Shown here one piece after another: positions 25,002 to 32,291 of a stretch of DNA of 43,062 nucleotides. The DNA comes from Paracoccus maritimus. GTDB lineage: Bacteria; Pseudomonadota; Alphaproteobacteria; Rhodobacterales; Rhodobacteraceae. Made by a program: the position numbers and the translations under genes. The number at the start of each line of letters is the position of its first letter. Positions within the stretch are counted from its first letter, which is position 1. The stretch spans positions 1 to 43,062 of the forward strand of contig NZ_JANAVZ010000017.1 of assembly GCF_025195095.1 (NCBI RefSeq), written 5' to 3'. The notes below the pieces were generated by a model that made no database searches, was not told where the DNA came from, and saw only the letters and a program-made list of their open reading frames with translations.

Positions 25002-25604
25002 TCAATCAAGGACCCGGCGAATCTTGGGCACGGCAAATCGGCGATCCTCGTGATAGTCTATGATCCCACCGAAATGTCCGTCGGCGCGAAACAGGAACAC
25101 CCCTGCGGTGTGGTCCATCGTATAGTCGGCATCCTGGGGCACTTTCTCGAACCGGGCGCGGAAACCCGAGGCGGCGCGCTGGACCTCGGCAAGTGATCCT
25201 GTCAGGCCGACGATCCGCGGATCGAAATTCGACAGGTAGTCGGCCAGCACGTCCGGGGTGTCCCGTTCCGGGTCCACGCTGATCATGACCGCGTTCAGCC
25301 GATCAGCGTCAGCGCCGAGATCCTCCAGCCAGATGGAGATGTCGCTCAGCGTTGTCGGGCAGACATCGGGGCACCAGGTGAAGCCGAAGAAGACCATGGT
25401 CGGCTGACCCAACCAGTCTGTCGGACGCACCTGATTGCCGCGATGGTCTGTCAGGGTGAAGGCCATCTCGCCAAACGGGACTGGCAGGACTCCGGCGCTC
25501 GGCTGCGCCTCAGGTCGGCTTCGCCACCAGCCAAGCCCGAGCATGAAGGCCACAGCACCTGTGGTGCCGCCAAGCCCGAGGATTACTGCCCGGCGTGTGA
25601 GCAC
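25002..25604 (-). CDS. SCO1/SenC-family copper chaperone
   Basis: A 200-residue membrane-anchored thioredoxin-fold protein. An N-terminal twin-Arg-like start and hydrophobic anchor (about 5-26) are followed by the Cu-binding TWCPDVCP (Cys 78 and 82) and the distal His at about 165 in YTMDHTAGV. Sco proteins deliver copper to the CuA site of cytochrome c oxidase, or reduce its cysteines. It overlaps the end of the PCu(A)C gene by 22 bases. The Sco-PCuAC-Sco operon suggests periplasmic copper transfer. Confidence 0.92.
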   Translation of the reverse strand: MLTRRAVILGLGGTTGAVAFMLGLGWWRSRPEAQPSAGVLPVPFGEMAFTLTDHRGNQVRPTDWLGQPTMVFFGFTWCPDVCPTTLSDISIWLEDLGADADRLNAVMISVDPERDTPDVLADYLSNFDPRIVGLTGSLAEVQRAASGFRARFEKVPQDADYTMDHTAGVFLFRADGHFGGIIDYHEDRRFAVPKIRRVLD

Positions 25605-26056
25605 GTCGGCCCCTCAGCGCGCATGGACAGCACCTCGACATTGATCGTGACCTCGCCAGCGTTCTGGAATGTCAGAGACGCCGGAAAGCTGTCGCCCTCT
25701 TTCAGAGGGTTCGTCAGGCGCATCAGCATGCCGTGATAGCTGCCCGGGGCCAGCGCGGTGGTCTGGCCTGCCGGAACCGGGACGGACAACGCATGCGGCA
25801 TCGAGGCGACCCCGTCGGTCACCTGGGTCTGGTGCAGCATCGGCATGCCAGCAGCCGTGGTCGCGATGCCGAGCAGCGCGTCATCTGCAGCCCCGGCATT
25901 GGTAATTTCGACATAGAACACCGCCGGCCGGCTGGCGCCGATGGTCGCACGCGACCAGGCGTGATCGATGGTCAGGTCGCCGGCGGTCACGGTCTCGCAA
26001 GCGATGGCCGGAACTGCCGTCAGGGCGAGGAAAGCGGAAAGGATGATGGGTTTCAT
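25583..26056 (-). CDS. PCu(A)C periplasmic copper chaperone
   Basis: A 157-residue protein with signal peptide ending AIA (about 19). The Cu(I) motif H-x10-M-x21-H-x-M is exactly met: His75, Met86, His108, Met110 (MPMLHQ, ASMPHAL, YHGMLM). PCu(A)C hands Cu(I) to Sco and cytochrome oxidase subunits. Start 26056 (MKPIIL) is chosen because it begins the signal peptide; the upstream frame is Arg-rich noise. It lies between two sco genes and overlaps the downstream one. Confidence 0.93.
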   Translation of the reverse strand: MKPIILSAFLALTAVPAIACETVTAGDLTIDHAWSRATIGASRPAVFYVEITNAGAADDALLGIATTAAGMPMLHQTQVTDGVASMPHALSVPVPAGQTTALAPGSYHGMLMRLTNPLKEGDSFPASLTFQNAGEVTINVEVLSMRAEGPTCSHAGQ

Positions 26057-26060
26057 GGGC

Positions 26061-26654
26061 TCACAATCTCGATTGAAGGTCGGCGAGGATCTCCGACGCC
26101 GGCGTGCCATAGGTGAACTGGCGCAGCCAGTCGCCCTCGGGGCCGATCAGGTAAAGTGAGGGACTGTGCGACATCGAATAGCCATCGGGGGCGGCGGCAT
26201 CGTCCTCTCGCGCGAAGTGGATGCGGAAGCTGTCCGCCGTCGCGCTGGTTTGCGCCGCATCTCCGGCAAGTCCGAGGATCGACGGGTGGAACGCGGCGGT
26301 GAATTCATCCAGCCCCAATTTGCGGTCCCGCTCGGGGTCGATCGAGATGAACAGCGGCTGCACCTGATCCGCCCGATCACCCAGATCATCCATCACCTGG
26401 GCGACCTCGGCCAGCGTCGTCGGGCACACATCGGGGCAGTTGGTGAAGCCGAAGAACACCAGTACATGCTTGCCCGCGAACTCCGCCGAGCTGCGAAGGC
26501 GTCCGTCTGCATCAGGAAGCGTGAAGGTTGGTCGAAATGGCGCCTCGACCTGTGGCGCGGGGACGGGCTTTTCAAAAAGCAGAAGCGCCCCATAGCACAA
26601 CAGCGCAAGCCCCGCCGCCGCCCAGAGAATCTTTTGCAGCCTTGTCAATTGCAT
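26061..26654 (-). CDS. SCO1/SenC-family copper chaperone (paralogue)
   Basis: A 197-residue paralogue of the downstream Sco. An N-terminal anchor (about 9-27) precedes TNCPDVCP (Cys 73, Cys 77) and the distal His near 169 in SMSHSPSLY. First gene of the copper operon, starting 28 bases after a MerR-type promoter (26682-26712). Two Sco copies around one PCu(A)C may serve different steps, copper loading and thiol reduction, as proposed for this family; that split is inference. Confidence 0.92.
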   Translation of the reverse strand: MQLTRLQKILWAAAGLALLCYGALLLFEKPVPAPQVEAPFRPTFTLPDADGRLRSSAEFAGKHVLVFFGFTNCPDVCPTTLAEVAQVMDDLGDRADQVQPLFISIDPERDRKLGLDEFTAAFHPSILGLAGDAAQTSATADSFRIHFAREDDAAAPDGYSMSHSPSLYLIGPEGDWLRQFTYGTPASEILADLQSRL

Positions 26655-26681
26655 CTGACCTGTAACTCCACTTGCGCGGCG

Positions 26682-26712
26682 TTCGTAAACCCTCCAGTTG
26701 CTTGAGCTTCAA
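26682..26712 (-). promoter_or_regulatory. MerR-type promoter of the sco-pcuC-sco operon
   Basis: On the minus strand TTGAAG (26707-26712) and TACGAA (26682-26687) are 19 bases apart. The long spacer carries a dyad around CTCAAGCAACTGGAG. The 19-base spacing is the hallmark of MerR-family activated promoters. The opposite strand core AGTTGCT is shared with the promoters at 34608 and 35732. Confidence 0.6.
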
Positions 26713-26824
26713 GGGCGAATCTTTGGCGTCACACAATCGTCAGCGGTCAGCCACGCAGATTGCCGCCTGCGAACGCGGAATCGCCCGATCATGTCCATGC
26801 CTGACATGTTGAGATCGCGCACGG

Positions 26825-28006
26825 CTACACTTTGATCAGCGCTGCCGTCACATACATGAAGGCGATACCACCCAGAAACCCGCCCAGAACCGCAGGCGAT
26901 AACAGCACCGCCTGCCGGTCGAGGTTTTGCCGCATCAGGTAGCTGCTGACTTCGACAATCACCTGCAGGATCGCCCCCGCCCCGACGGCCAGTGCCAGCG
27001 CCGACCATTGCGGGGCATAGGCAAGGCTGCCCGCCCACATCCCCAGAACCGCAGGTCCGCCCGCCAGCAAGGTCAGCGCGGCAAAGCTCCAGAGCGGCGG
27101 TCGTATGCGCAGGATCGGAGCCGCAATACCGATACCCTCGGTGACGTTGTGCAGCGCGAAGCCGAGGACGAGGAAGGTCCCAAGCCCCGCAGATCCGGCG
27201 GCGAAGGCACCTCCGATGGCCAGCCCCTCGCCGAAGTTGTGAAGGCCGATGCCAAGCGCGATATAGAAGGACAGCGCCAGTCCCTCTGGCTGACCGCGCC
27301 AGCGGCCGATGGCCATCAGCAGCAGGAAGCTGGCCAGCGCCGCCAGCCAGACCATGGCCGCGCCCTGGAACAAGGCGGCGGCATCCGCCGACAGTTCCAG
27401 CGCCTCACCCGTCATGTCGATCAGCAGGAAGGCGAGCAGACCGACCGTCAGCGCCAGAAGGACATTCATGCCCTGCCTGCCAAGGCCACGCATCGCCGGG
27501 TAGAACATCAGGCCAAGCGCCACCGGCAGCAGACCGACTATCGCGCCAACCAGCGCCTGAAGGCGCATCTGCCCAGCACTGCCCTTGGGTGTCGGCACCG
27601 CCACGGCGATCTCGTGCTCAAAGACCGTGCCGGTATTCGAGACCATGGCAACGCGATGCGCCTCGCCCAGAACCCAGGGATAGGGGATGCGCAGCCAGAC
27701 GGTATCACCGCGCGCAATCGGGCCGGCCGGATCCTGGGTAAATGACCAGTATGCGTCGTCTACCGCGACCTGCGCGACATTCATGGCCTCTGACCCGCCC
27801 GCCCGCACCAGCACCTGAATGCCGGCTTCGTCCAGAATGGTCCGTTCGACCGTGAGCACCTCGACTGGCGGGGCGCCGTTGTTGAAGCTTCGCAGGGGAT
27901 CAAGCGAGGCGATCCACACGAAGGATGCCAGCATCGCCGCCAGCGGCAACAGCACCAGCAACAGGCGGATCAGGGGGGGCCGGGTGGGTTGGCTTTGCTC
28001 GCTCAT
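26825..28006 (-). CDS. ZIP-family metal transporter with extra periplasmic domain
   Basis: A 393-residue protein. One N-terminal membrane segment (about 12-33) is followed by a predicted beta-rich periplasmic domain (about 40-145: VEVLTVERTILDEAGIQVLV ...). Then come eight hydrophobic segments with the ZIP metal-site motifs HNFGEGLAIG and HNVTEGIGI. Normal ZIP proteins are about 250 residues, so the N-terminal addition is notable. ZIP proteins move Zn, Mn, Fe or other divalent ions. Its ATG overlaps the multicopper oxidase stop by four bases. Direction and metal are not determined. Confidence 0.8.
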   Translation of the reverse strand: MSEQSQPTRPPLIRLLLVLLPLAAMLASFVWIASLDPLRSFNNGAPPVEVLTVERTILDEAGIQVLVRAGGSEAMNVAQVAVDDAYWSFTQDPAGPIARGDTVWLRIPYPWVLGEAHRVAMVSNTGTVFEHEIAVAVPTPKGSAGQMRLQALVGAIVGLLPVALGLMFYPAMRGLGRQGMNVLLALTVGLLAFLLIDMTGEALELSADAAALFQGAAMVWLAALASFLLLMAIGRWRGQPEGLALSFYIALGIGLHNFGEGLAIGGAFAAGSAGLGTFLVLGFALHNVTEGIGIAAPILRIRPPLWSFAALTLLAGGPAVLGMWAGSLAYAPQWSALALAVGAGAILQVIVEVSSYLMRQNLDRQAVLLSPAVLGGFLGGIAFMYVTAALIKV

Positions 28007-29148
28007 GCTTCCGGCCCCCGCACGTCGAACATGCCGACCCAGCCCAGTTCGGTGAACTCGGACTGATGGGCGTGGAACATGTACATGCCGTCTTCATGCT
28101 CGGCAAAACTGAACTCGAGGATGCCGCGCTGCGCCTGACACTGCATGATCAGATCGACCGTGCGCTGCGTGGGCGTCAGGGTTGTGCCGGTATCGTAGTA
28201 GTCGAAGAAGTTGGCATGCAGGTGGAACGAGTTGATCGGGTCGAACTCGGTCACGTTCAGCAGGTAGATGCGCACCGGGCGCGATTTTTCGATGCGGATC
28301 GGCACGTTCATATAGGCTTGGCCAATGGTGTTGGCCGCATAGATCTCATTGGCACCGTCGAAATTGGTATCGAAAGCGTTCATCACCATGGCCATTTCCT
28401 GCCAGTTGGCATTTTCTGGGCTGCCGAGGGCACGCGAGGCCGCAGCGGCGGCAAGGGCCGGATCGGTCTGGCGCGCGGGATCGGGGTCGATCACGAACAG
28501 ACCGTACATGCCCTTGTGCATATGCCGCTTCAGCGGCAGCGCGTGGCAGTGGTAGAGGTGACAGCCGAAGGGCTTGGCGTCGAACTCGTAAATGAATTCC
28601 TCACCGGGGCCGATCAGACCTGCGCCGGGAACGCCGTCCATCCGCGCCGAATGGATGCCGTGGAAATGCATCGAATGCGGGTGCGAGCCATAGTTGCGGA
28701 AGATGATCTTCAGCCGCTCGCCCTCCTTCGCCCGCAAGGCAGGGCCGGGAACGCGACCATTGAAGGTCCAGGCGGGAAAGAAGATGCCGGGGGCAATCTC
28801 TATTTCCTTGTCGATGGCGTCGACCTCGAAGGTCCGTAGGGTGCGCCCGTCGGGCAAGAACTCGGTCGTGCCCGTGTCCCAGTCAGTCAGCATCGGGGTC
28901 GGGTCAAAGCCGTTCCGGGCATGATCAACCAGACCGACCGTCGTCATGTCGCCATGGGCCATGCCGGGCATCGGTGCCGCATATGGATCCGGCTTCATCG
29001 CCGACATGTCATGACCGGCCATGGTATCGGGGGCAGACTGCGAACGTGCACTTCCTGCGGCAATGGCAGCGCCGCCCGCTGCCACCAGTCCACCGACAAG
29101 TAGGGCGCGACGCGACGGATCGACGGAGGGTGCAGTGTCGGCTGGCAT
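28003..29148 (-). CDS. Tat-exported multicopper oxidase
   Basis: A 381-residue protein with Tat signal (SRRALLVGGLVAAGGAA, Arg pair near 13-14) and a Met/His-rich stretch near 43-68. Copper ligands follow: HPHSMHFHG (156-164), HLYHCHALPL with Cys 201, HLHANFF (309-315) and HAHQSEF (359-365). It is a multicopper oxidase, shorter than CopA/CueO (about 500-600). It may oxidise Mn(II), Cu(I) or Fe(II). The start at 29148 is preferred to the TTG at 29172 because of GAGGA upstream. Regulation by the divergent DtxR-type regulator is likely, given its operator in the shared gap. Confidence 0.88.
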   Translation of the reverse strand: MPADTAPSVDPSRRALLVGGLVAAGGAAIAAGSARSQSAPDTMAGHDMSAMKPDPYAAPMPGMAHGDMTTVGLVDHARNGFDPTPMLTDWDTGTTEFLPDGRTLRTFEVDAIDKEIEIAPGIFFPAWTFNGRVPGPALRAKEGERLKIIFRNYGSHPHSMHFHGIHSARMDGVPGAGLIGPGEEFIYEFDAKPFGCHLYHCHALPLKRHMHKGMYGLFVIDPDPARQTDPALAAAAASRALGSPENANWQEMAMVMNAFDTNFDGANEIYAANTIGQAYMNVPIRIEKSRPVRIYLLNVTEFDPINSFHLHANFFDYYDTGTTLTPTQRTVDLIMQCQAQRGILEFSFAEHEDGMYMFHAHQSEFTELGWVGMFDVRGPEA

Positions 29149-29197
29149 GGATCTGGATTTCCTCGCGGGCAAAGCACAAAAAGGCCGGGCGCATAAA

Positions 29198-29213
29198 GTT
29201 AGTCTAGGCTAAC
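29198..29213. promoter_or_regulatory. Candidate DtxR/MntR operator
   Basis: GTTAGTCTAGGCTAAC is a 16-base near-palindrome resembling DtxR/MntR boxes (TTAGGTTAGSCTAACCTAA). It lies in the gap between the multicopper oxidase operon and the DtxR-type gene, so it could control both. Confidence 0.65.
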
Positions 29214-29264
29214 AATCTGCCCAACGCCTTTACCTGTCAATCCGGTTCGTGCAAAACTGCGCGG

Positions 29265-29723
29265 ATGACGAAAGACGATCATCAAGACGCGGTGGCCCGC
29301 GAGCCTGACCCACGGACTGCGGACAACCGCGCAGAGGCGTTTCACGGTGTGCGCGTGGCGCGGCGCAACGAGTTGGCCGAGGATTATGTCGAGCTGATCG
29401 CCGAACTCATCCACACGCAGGGAGAGGCGCGTCCCGTCGATATCGCGACGAAGATGGGCGTCACGGCACCGACGGTCGCCAAGACACTTGGCCGTCTCGC
29501 ACGCGATGGCCTGATCACCCGCGCAAAATACCGATCCGTCTTTCTGACCGATGAGGGCCGGGCGCTGGCCAAAGAATGCAGGCACCGACACGAGATCGTG
29601 CTGCGGTTCCTGCTGAGCCTTGGCCTTGATTCCGAGACGGCTGAACGCGATGCCGAGGGCATCGAGCACCATGTGAGCGAGCGGACGCTCGCCCTGTTCG
29701 CGGCATTCGCCAACCGCTCCTAG
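29265..29723 (+). CDS. DtxR/MntR-family metal-responsive repressor
   Basis: A 152-residue protein. N-terminal winged helix: VELIAELIHTQGEARPVDIA, TKMGVTAPTVAKTLGRLARD, GLITRAKYRSVFLTDEG. Dimerisation and metal-site helices contain ECRHRHEIVLRFLLSLGLD, and EGIEHHVSERTL, typical of MntR. It represses Mn uptake or related genes when loaded with Mn(II) or Fe(II). The divergent oxidase-ZIP operon and the operator at 29198 are its likely targets. Ends seven bases before the convergent dsbA-like gene. Confidence 0.88.
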   Translation: MTKDDHQDAVAREPDPRTADNRAEAFHGVRVARRNELAEDYVELIAELIHTQGEARPVDIATKMGVTAPTVAKTLGRLARDGLITRAKYRSVFLTDEGRALAKECRHRHEIVLRFLLSLGLDSETAERDAEGIEHHVSERTLALFAAFANRS

Positions 29724-29730
29724 ACGCGCT

Positions 29731-30390
29731 TCAGGCGCCCTCGACCGCTTGTCTGACCTCAGCGACCAGCTTTTCGGGGGACAGGTTCTCCAGCCGTTTG
29801 CCATTCAGGAAGAAGGTGGGGGTCTGACGGATGCCAACGGCTTCGACATCGGCCATGTCCTGATTGAGGATGCCCGTGATCTCTGGCGAAAGTCTTTGGC
29901 TTTCAGCCTTGTCAAGTTCAAGCCCCACCGCACCGGCGGTCCGCCAGGCAAGATCCATCTGCGGGCCGTCGTGAAGTGCCCAGTTCGGCTGCTTTTCGAG
30001 AATGGCTTCCAGCACCTGCTCAAATTTCTCCTGCATCCGTGCGACCTCTAGGATGCGTACCGCCTCGTCCGAGCCTTCGTGGAAGACCGTATAGCGCAGG
30101 ACGACCCGGACCTCGTTCGGGAATTGGCGGCGGATGTCCTGCACGACAGGGTGATACGCGCGGCAGGCCTCGCAAGAGGGATCAAAGAACTCGACCAGCG
30201 TGACCGGCGCATCCGCGGGGCCGAAGCTGGGCGAATGGGCACGGATCAAAAGCGATGGGTCCACCGCGGGGGCCCCAGCGGCCGCGGCTTCGGCCTCAAC
30301 CTCGCGCCGGCGTGTCAGGACGACGGCACCGCCAGCGAAGGCGGCAAGTGCAAGGGTCGATGCCCCGATCAACAGAGTGCGGCGGTTCAT
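29731..30390 (-). CDS. DsbA-like periplasmic thiol:disulfide oxidoreductase
   Basis: A 219-residue thioredoxin-fold protein with signal peptide (TLLIGASTLALAAFAGGAV). Active site CEAC (in FFDPSCEACRAYHP), where DsbA has CPHC. cis-Pro loop is RQTPTFFLNGK near the C-terminus. Start 30390 has AAAGGAAAT upstream. It overlaps the DsbB gene by four bases, so DsbB probably reoxidises it. The pair may maintain disulfides in exported metal-stress proteins. The long upstream frame to 30567 is antisense noise. Confidence 0.88.
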   Translation of the reverse strand: MNRRTLLIGASTLALAAFAGGAVVLTRRREVEAEAAAAGAPAVDPSLLIRAHSPSFGPADAPVTLVEFFDPSCEACRAYHPVVQDIRRQFPNEVRVVLRYTVFHEGSDEAVRILEVARMQEKFEQVLEAILEKQPNWALHDGPQMDLAWRTAGAVGLELDKAESQRLSPEITGILNQDMADVEAVGIRQTPTFFLNGKRLENLSPEKLVAEVRQAVEGA

Positions 30391-30824
30391 GCGCGATTTC
30401 CTTTCGGCAAGAGAAGGCAGACCAGGATCGCGGCAAAGGCGATCAGCGAGAGATAGGGGATCGGCAGTCCAAGGATCATCTGCGCCTCGCCGGTGCAGGA
30501 CGGGCCGTTCTCGGTGCAGGGCACGATGGGTGCCGGCAACAGTCCGGCGTAAAGCCCGGAATGCCACCCCGACAGTGCGAGGCCGCTAAGCGCAAGCGGC
30601 AACCCATACATCCTGGCCGCACCGTCTCCGCGCCACAGCGACAGGCCGAGCATCGGCACCAGCGGGAACATGGCGATGCGCTGATACCAGCACAGCGTGC
30701 AGGGCATCTGGCCCAGCACCTCGCCGATGAACAGCGCGCCGAGCGCGGCCGCCAGCGCGATCAGGAAGGCGGCGGTCAGCGCAAGGTCATCGCGCGACAA
30801 TGTTTGCGGGTCAGTTTTGGTCAA
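30387..30824 (-). CDS. DsbB-like disulfide-forming membrane protein
   Basis: A 145-residue, four-helix membrane protein with the two Cys pairs of DsbB: PCTLCWYQR (Cys 42, 45) and PCTENGPSC (Cys 103, 110). It passes electrons from DsbA to quinone. The start is a TTG at 30824, set by AAGGAG seven bases upstream, inside the end of lspA. The frame to 30866 lacks such a site. Middle gene of lspA-dsbB-dsbA. Confidence 0.88.
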   Translation of the reverse strand: MTKTDPQTLSRDDLALTAAFLIALAAALGALFIGEVLGQMPCTLCWYQRIAMFPLVPMLGLSLWRGDGAARMYGLPLALSGLALSGWHSGLYAGLLPAPIVPCTENGPSCTGEAQMILGLPIPYLSLIAFAAILVCLLLPKGNRA

Positions 30825-31296
30825 GAATCGGCTCCTTCCGGCGACGAAGGGGAAGCGAGGCGGCAAGGATCAGGACCGCGCCAAGGGTGATCGCAATATC
30901 GGCGACATTGAACGTGGGCCAGTGCCAGTCGCGCCAGTAAAGGTCAATGAAATCGGTCACGGCACCCTGCCGCAAACGGTCGATGATGTTGCCTGAAGCC
31001 CCACCCACGACGAGGGCATAGCCAGCCCGTTCCACATTGTGGTCTGCCCGAAACGCTAGGACGGCGAAAACTATTGTCAGAGCCCCCGTCAGCGCGCCCA
31101 TCAGGAGCGGTCTTCCCGCCATCACCCCTTCCAACAGGCCAAAGCTCGCACCCTCGTTGAAACCGAGGGTCAGGTTGAAGCCCGGCAAGACCGGGACCAC
31201 GCGTCCTGGAGAAAGCAGCGAAAGTGCCATGGCCTTGGTTAGCTGATCAGCCAGTGCGGTGGTCGCGATCAGAAGAAGCAGGGCGGCACGCGTCAT
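30811..31296 (-). CDS. lspA: Lipoprotein signal peptidase (signal peptidase II)
   Basis: A 161-residue, four-helix membrane aspartic protease. Catalytic Asp residues are at about 106 (GNIIDRL) and 133 (FNVADIAITLGA). It removes signal peptides of lipoproteins. lspA copies are frequent in plasmid metal clusters, for example the pbr type of lead resistance. Start 31296 (MTRAALL) is used; the frame to 31356 starts in DNA without a ribosome-binding site. Overlaps dsbB by 14 bases. It could process lipoproteins of this region such as the L,D-transpeptidase at 37777. Confidence 0.92.
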   Translation of the reverse strand: MTRAALLLLIATTALADQLTKAMALSLLSPGRVVPVLPGFNLTLGFNEGASFGLLEGVMAGRPLLMGALTGALTIVFAVLAFRADHNVERAGYALVVGGASGNIIDRLRQGAVTDFIDLYWRDWHWPTFNVADIAITLGAVLILAASLPLRRRKEPILDQN

Positions 31297-31370
31297 CGCA
31301 AGTTCTCTCTTTCCGTGGCTATCGGTCGCAGCCATCCAGCAGGCCACGACGATCAAGGGTTAAGCTCTGG

Positions 31371-32288
31371 TCAGGATTGCGTCTGCGCCGAACTGGTCTC
31401 TTGTGCGACGATGCCCTGTGTGGGCGCGTCGACCTGAACCGTGACATGGTCGATGTCATAGCGTTCATGCAACCTCGCCTTGACCAGATCGGGCAGGGTC
31501 AACGGATCGACGCCGGGGGCAGGCACGACGTGAACGGTCGCCACGCTGGATTCGTCGGTCAGCACCCAGGCATGGAAATGCCCGGCTGCGGCAATCTCGG
31601 GCAGCGTTGCGAGGTCGGCTTCGGCCTCACGAGCATCCAGTCCTTGGGGTACGGCCTGCAACAACACACGCAGCGAATCCGACACCAGCGTCCAAGCCGA
31701 CCGGACGACCAGCACCGCGACCAGCACCGACAGCAGCGGGTCGAGGATCTGCCAGCCCGTCAGCATGATGCCGATGGCCGCGACAATGGCACCGACAGAA
31801 CCCAGCAGGTCGCCCAGCACGTGCAGGAGCGCCCCTTTCAGGTTGGTATCGCGCCGGTCGCCGCGCGACAGGTACCACGCCCCGGTAAGGTTCACGAACA
31901 GCCCGACGACCGCCACCGCCAGCATCGGTCCGGCCAGAATCTCGACCGGACTGCCGATGCGGCCCACTGCCTCGTAGGTGATCCAGACAACCAGCAGCAG
32001 CAGCGATGCCCCGTTGGCCAGGGCCGCCAGCACCCGCACGCGGTGGAAGCCGTACGTGCGCGTTTCATCCGCAGCCCGCGCCGCGACCCGATAGGCGATC
32101 AGCGCCAGAAGCAGCGCCGCCGCGTCCGACACCATGTGTCCGCTGTCGGCGATCAGCGCGAGCGATCCCGAGAACCAGCCGCCGACCGCCTGAGCGACCG
32201 CATAACTGACCGTCAGCCAGAAGACGAGACGGACGCGCCCGACATTGCCCGCGTCCAGATTGCCGCCATGTTCGTGTCCCTCGGCCAT
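31371..32288 (-). CDS. Cation diffusion facilitator (CzcD/DmeF-like) efflux protein
   Basis: A 305-residue CDF protein. A short His-containing N-terminus (EGHEHGGN) precedes six membrane segments, with metal-site motifs SGHMVSD and HVLGD in helices two and five. A C-terminal cytoplasmic domain (HFHAWVLTDESSVATVHVVP) follows. CDF proteins export Zn, Cd or Co by proton antiport. It begins three bases after the ATPase stop, in the same operon, giving two export routes for similar ions. Confidence 0.92.
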   Translation of the reverse strand: MAEGHEHGGNLDAGNVGRVRLVFWLTVSYAVAQAVGGWFSGSLALIADSGHMVSDAAALLLALIAYRVAARAADETRTYGFHRVRVLAALANGASLLLLVVWITYEAVGRIGSPVEILAGPMLAVAVVGLFVNLTGAWYLSRGDRRDTNLKGALLHVLGDLLGSVGAIVAAIGIMLTGWQILDPLLSVLVAVLVVRSAWTLVSDSLRVLLQAVPQGLDAREAEADLATLPEIAAAGHFHAWVLTDESSVATVHVVPAPGVDPLTLPDLVKARLHERYDIDHVTVQVDAPTQGIVAQETSSAQTQS

Positions 32289-32291
32289 GGC

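Noticed and set aside
26927..28839. Plus-strand open frames opposite the ZIP and oxidase genes
   Set aside because: Shadows of strongly supported genes on the minus strand.
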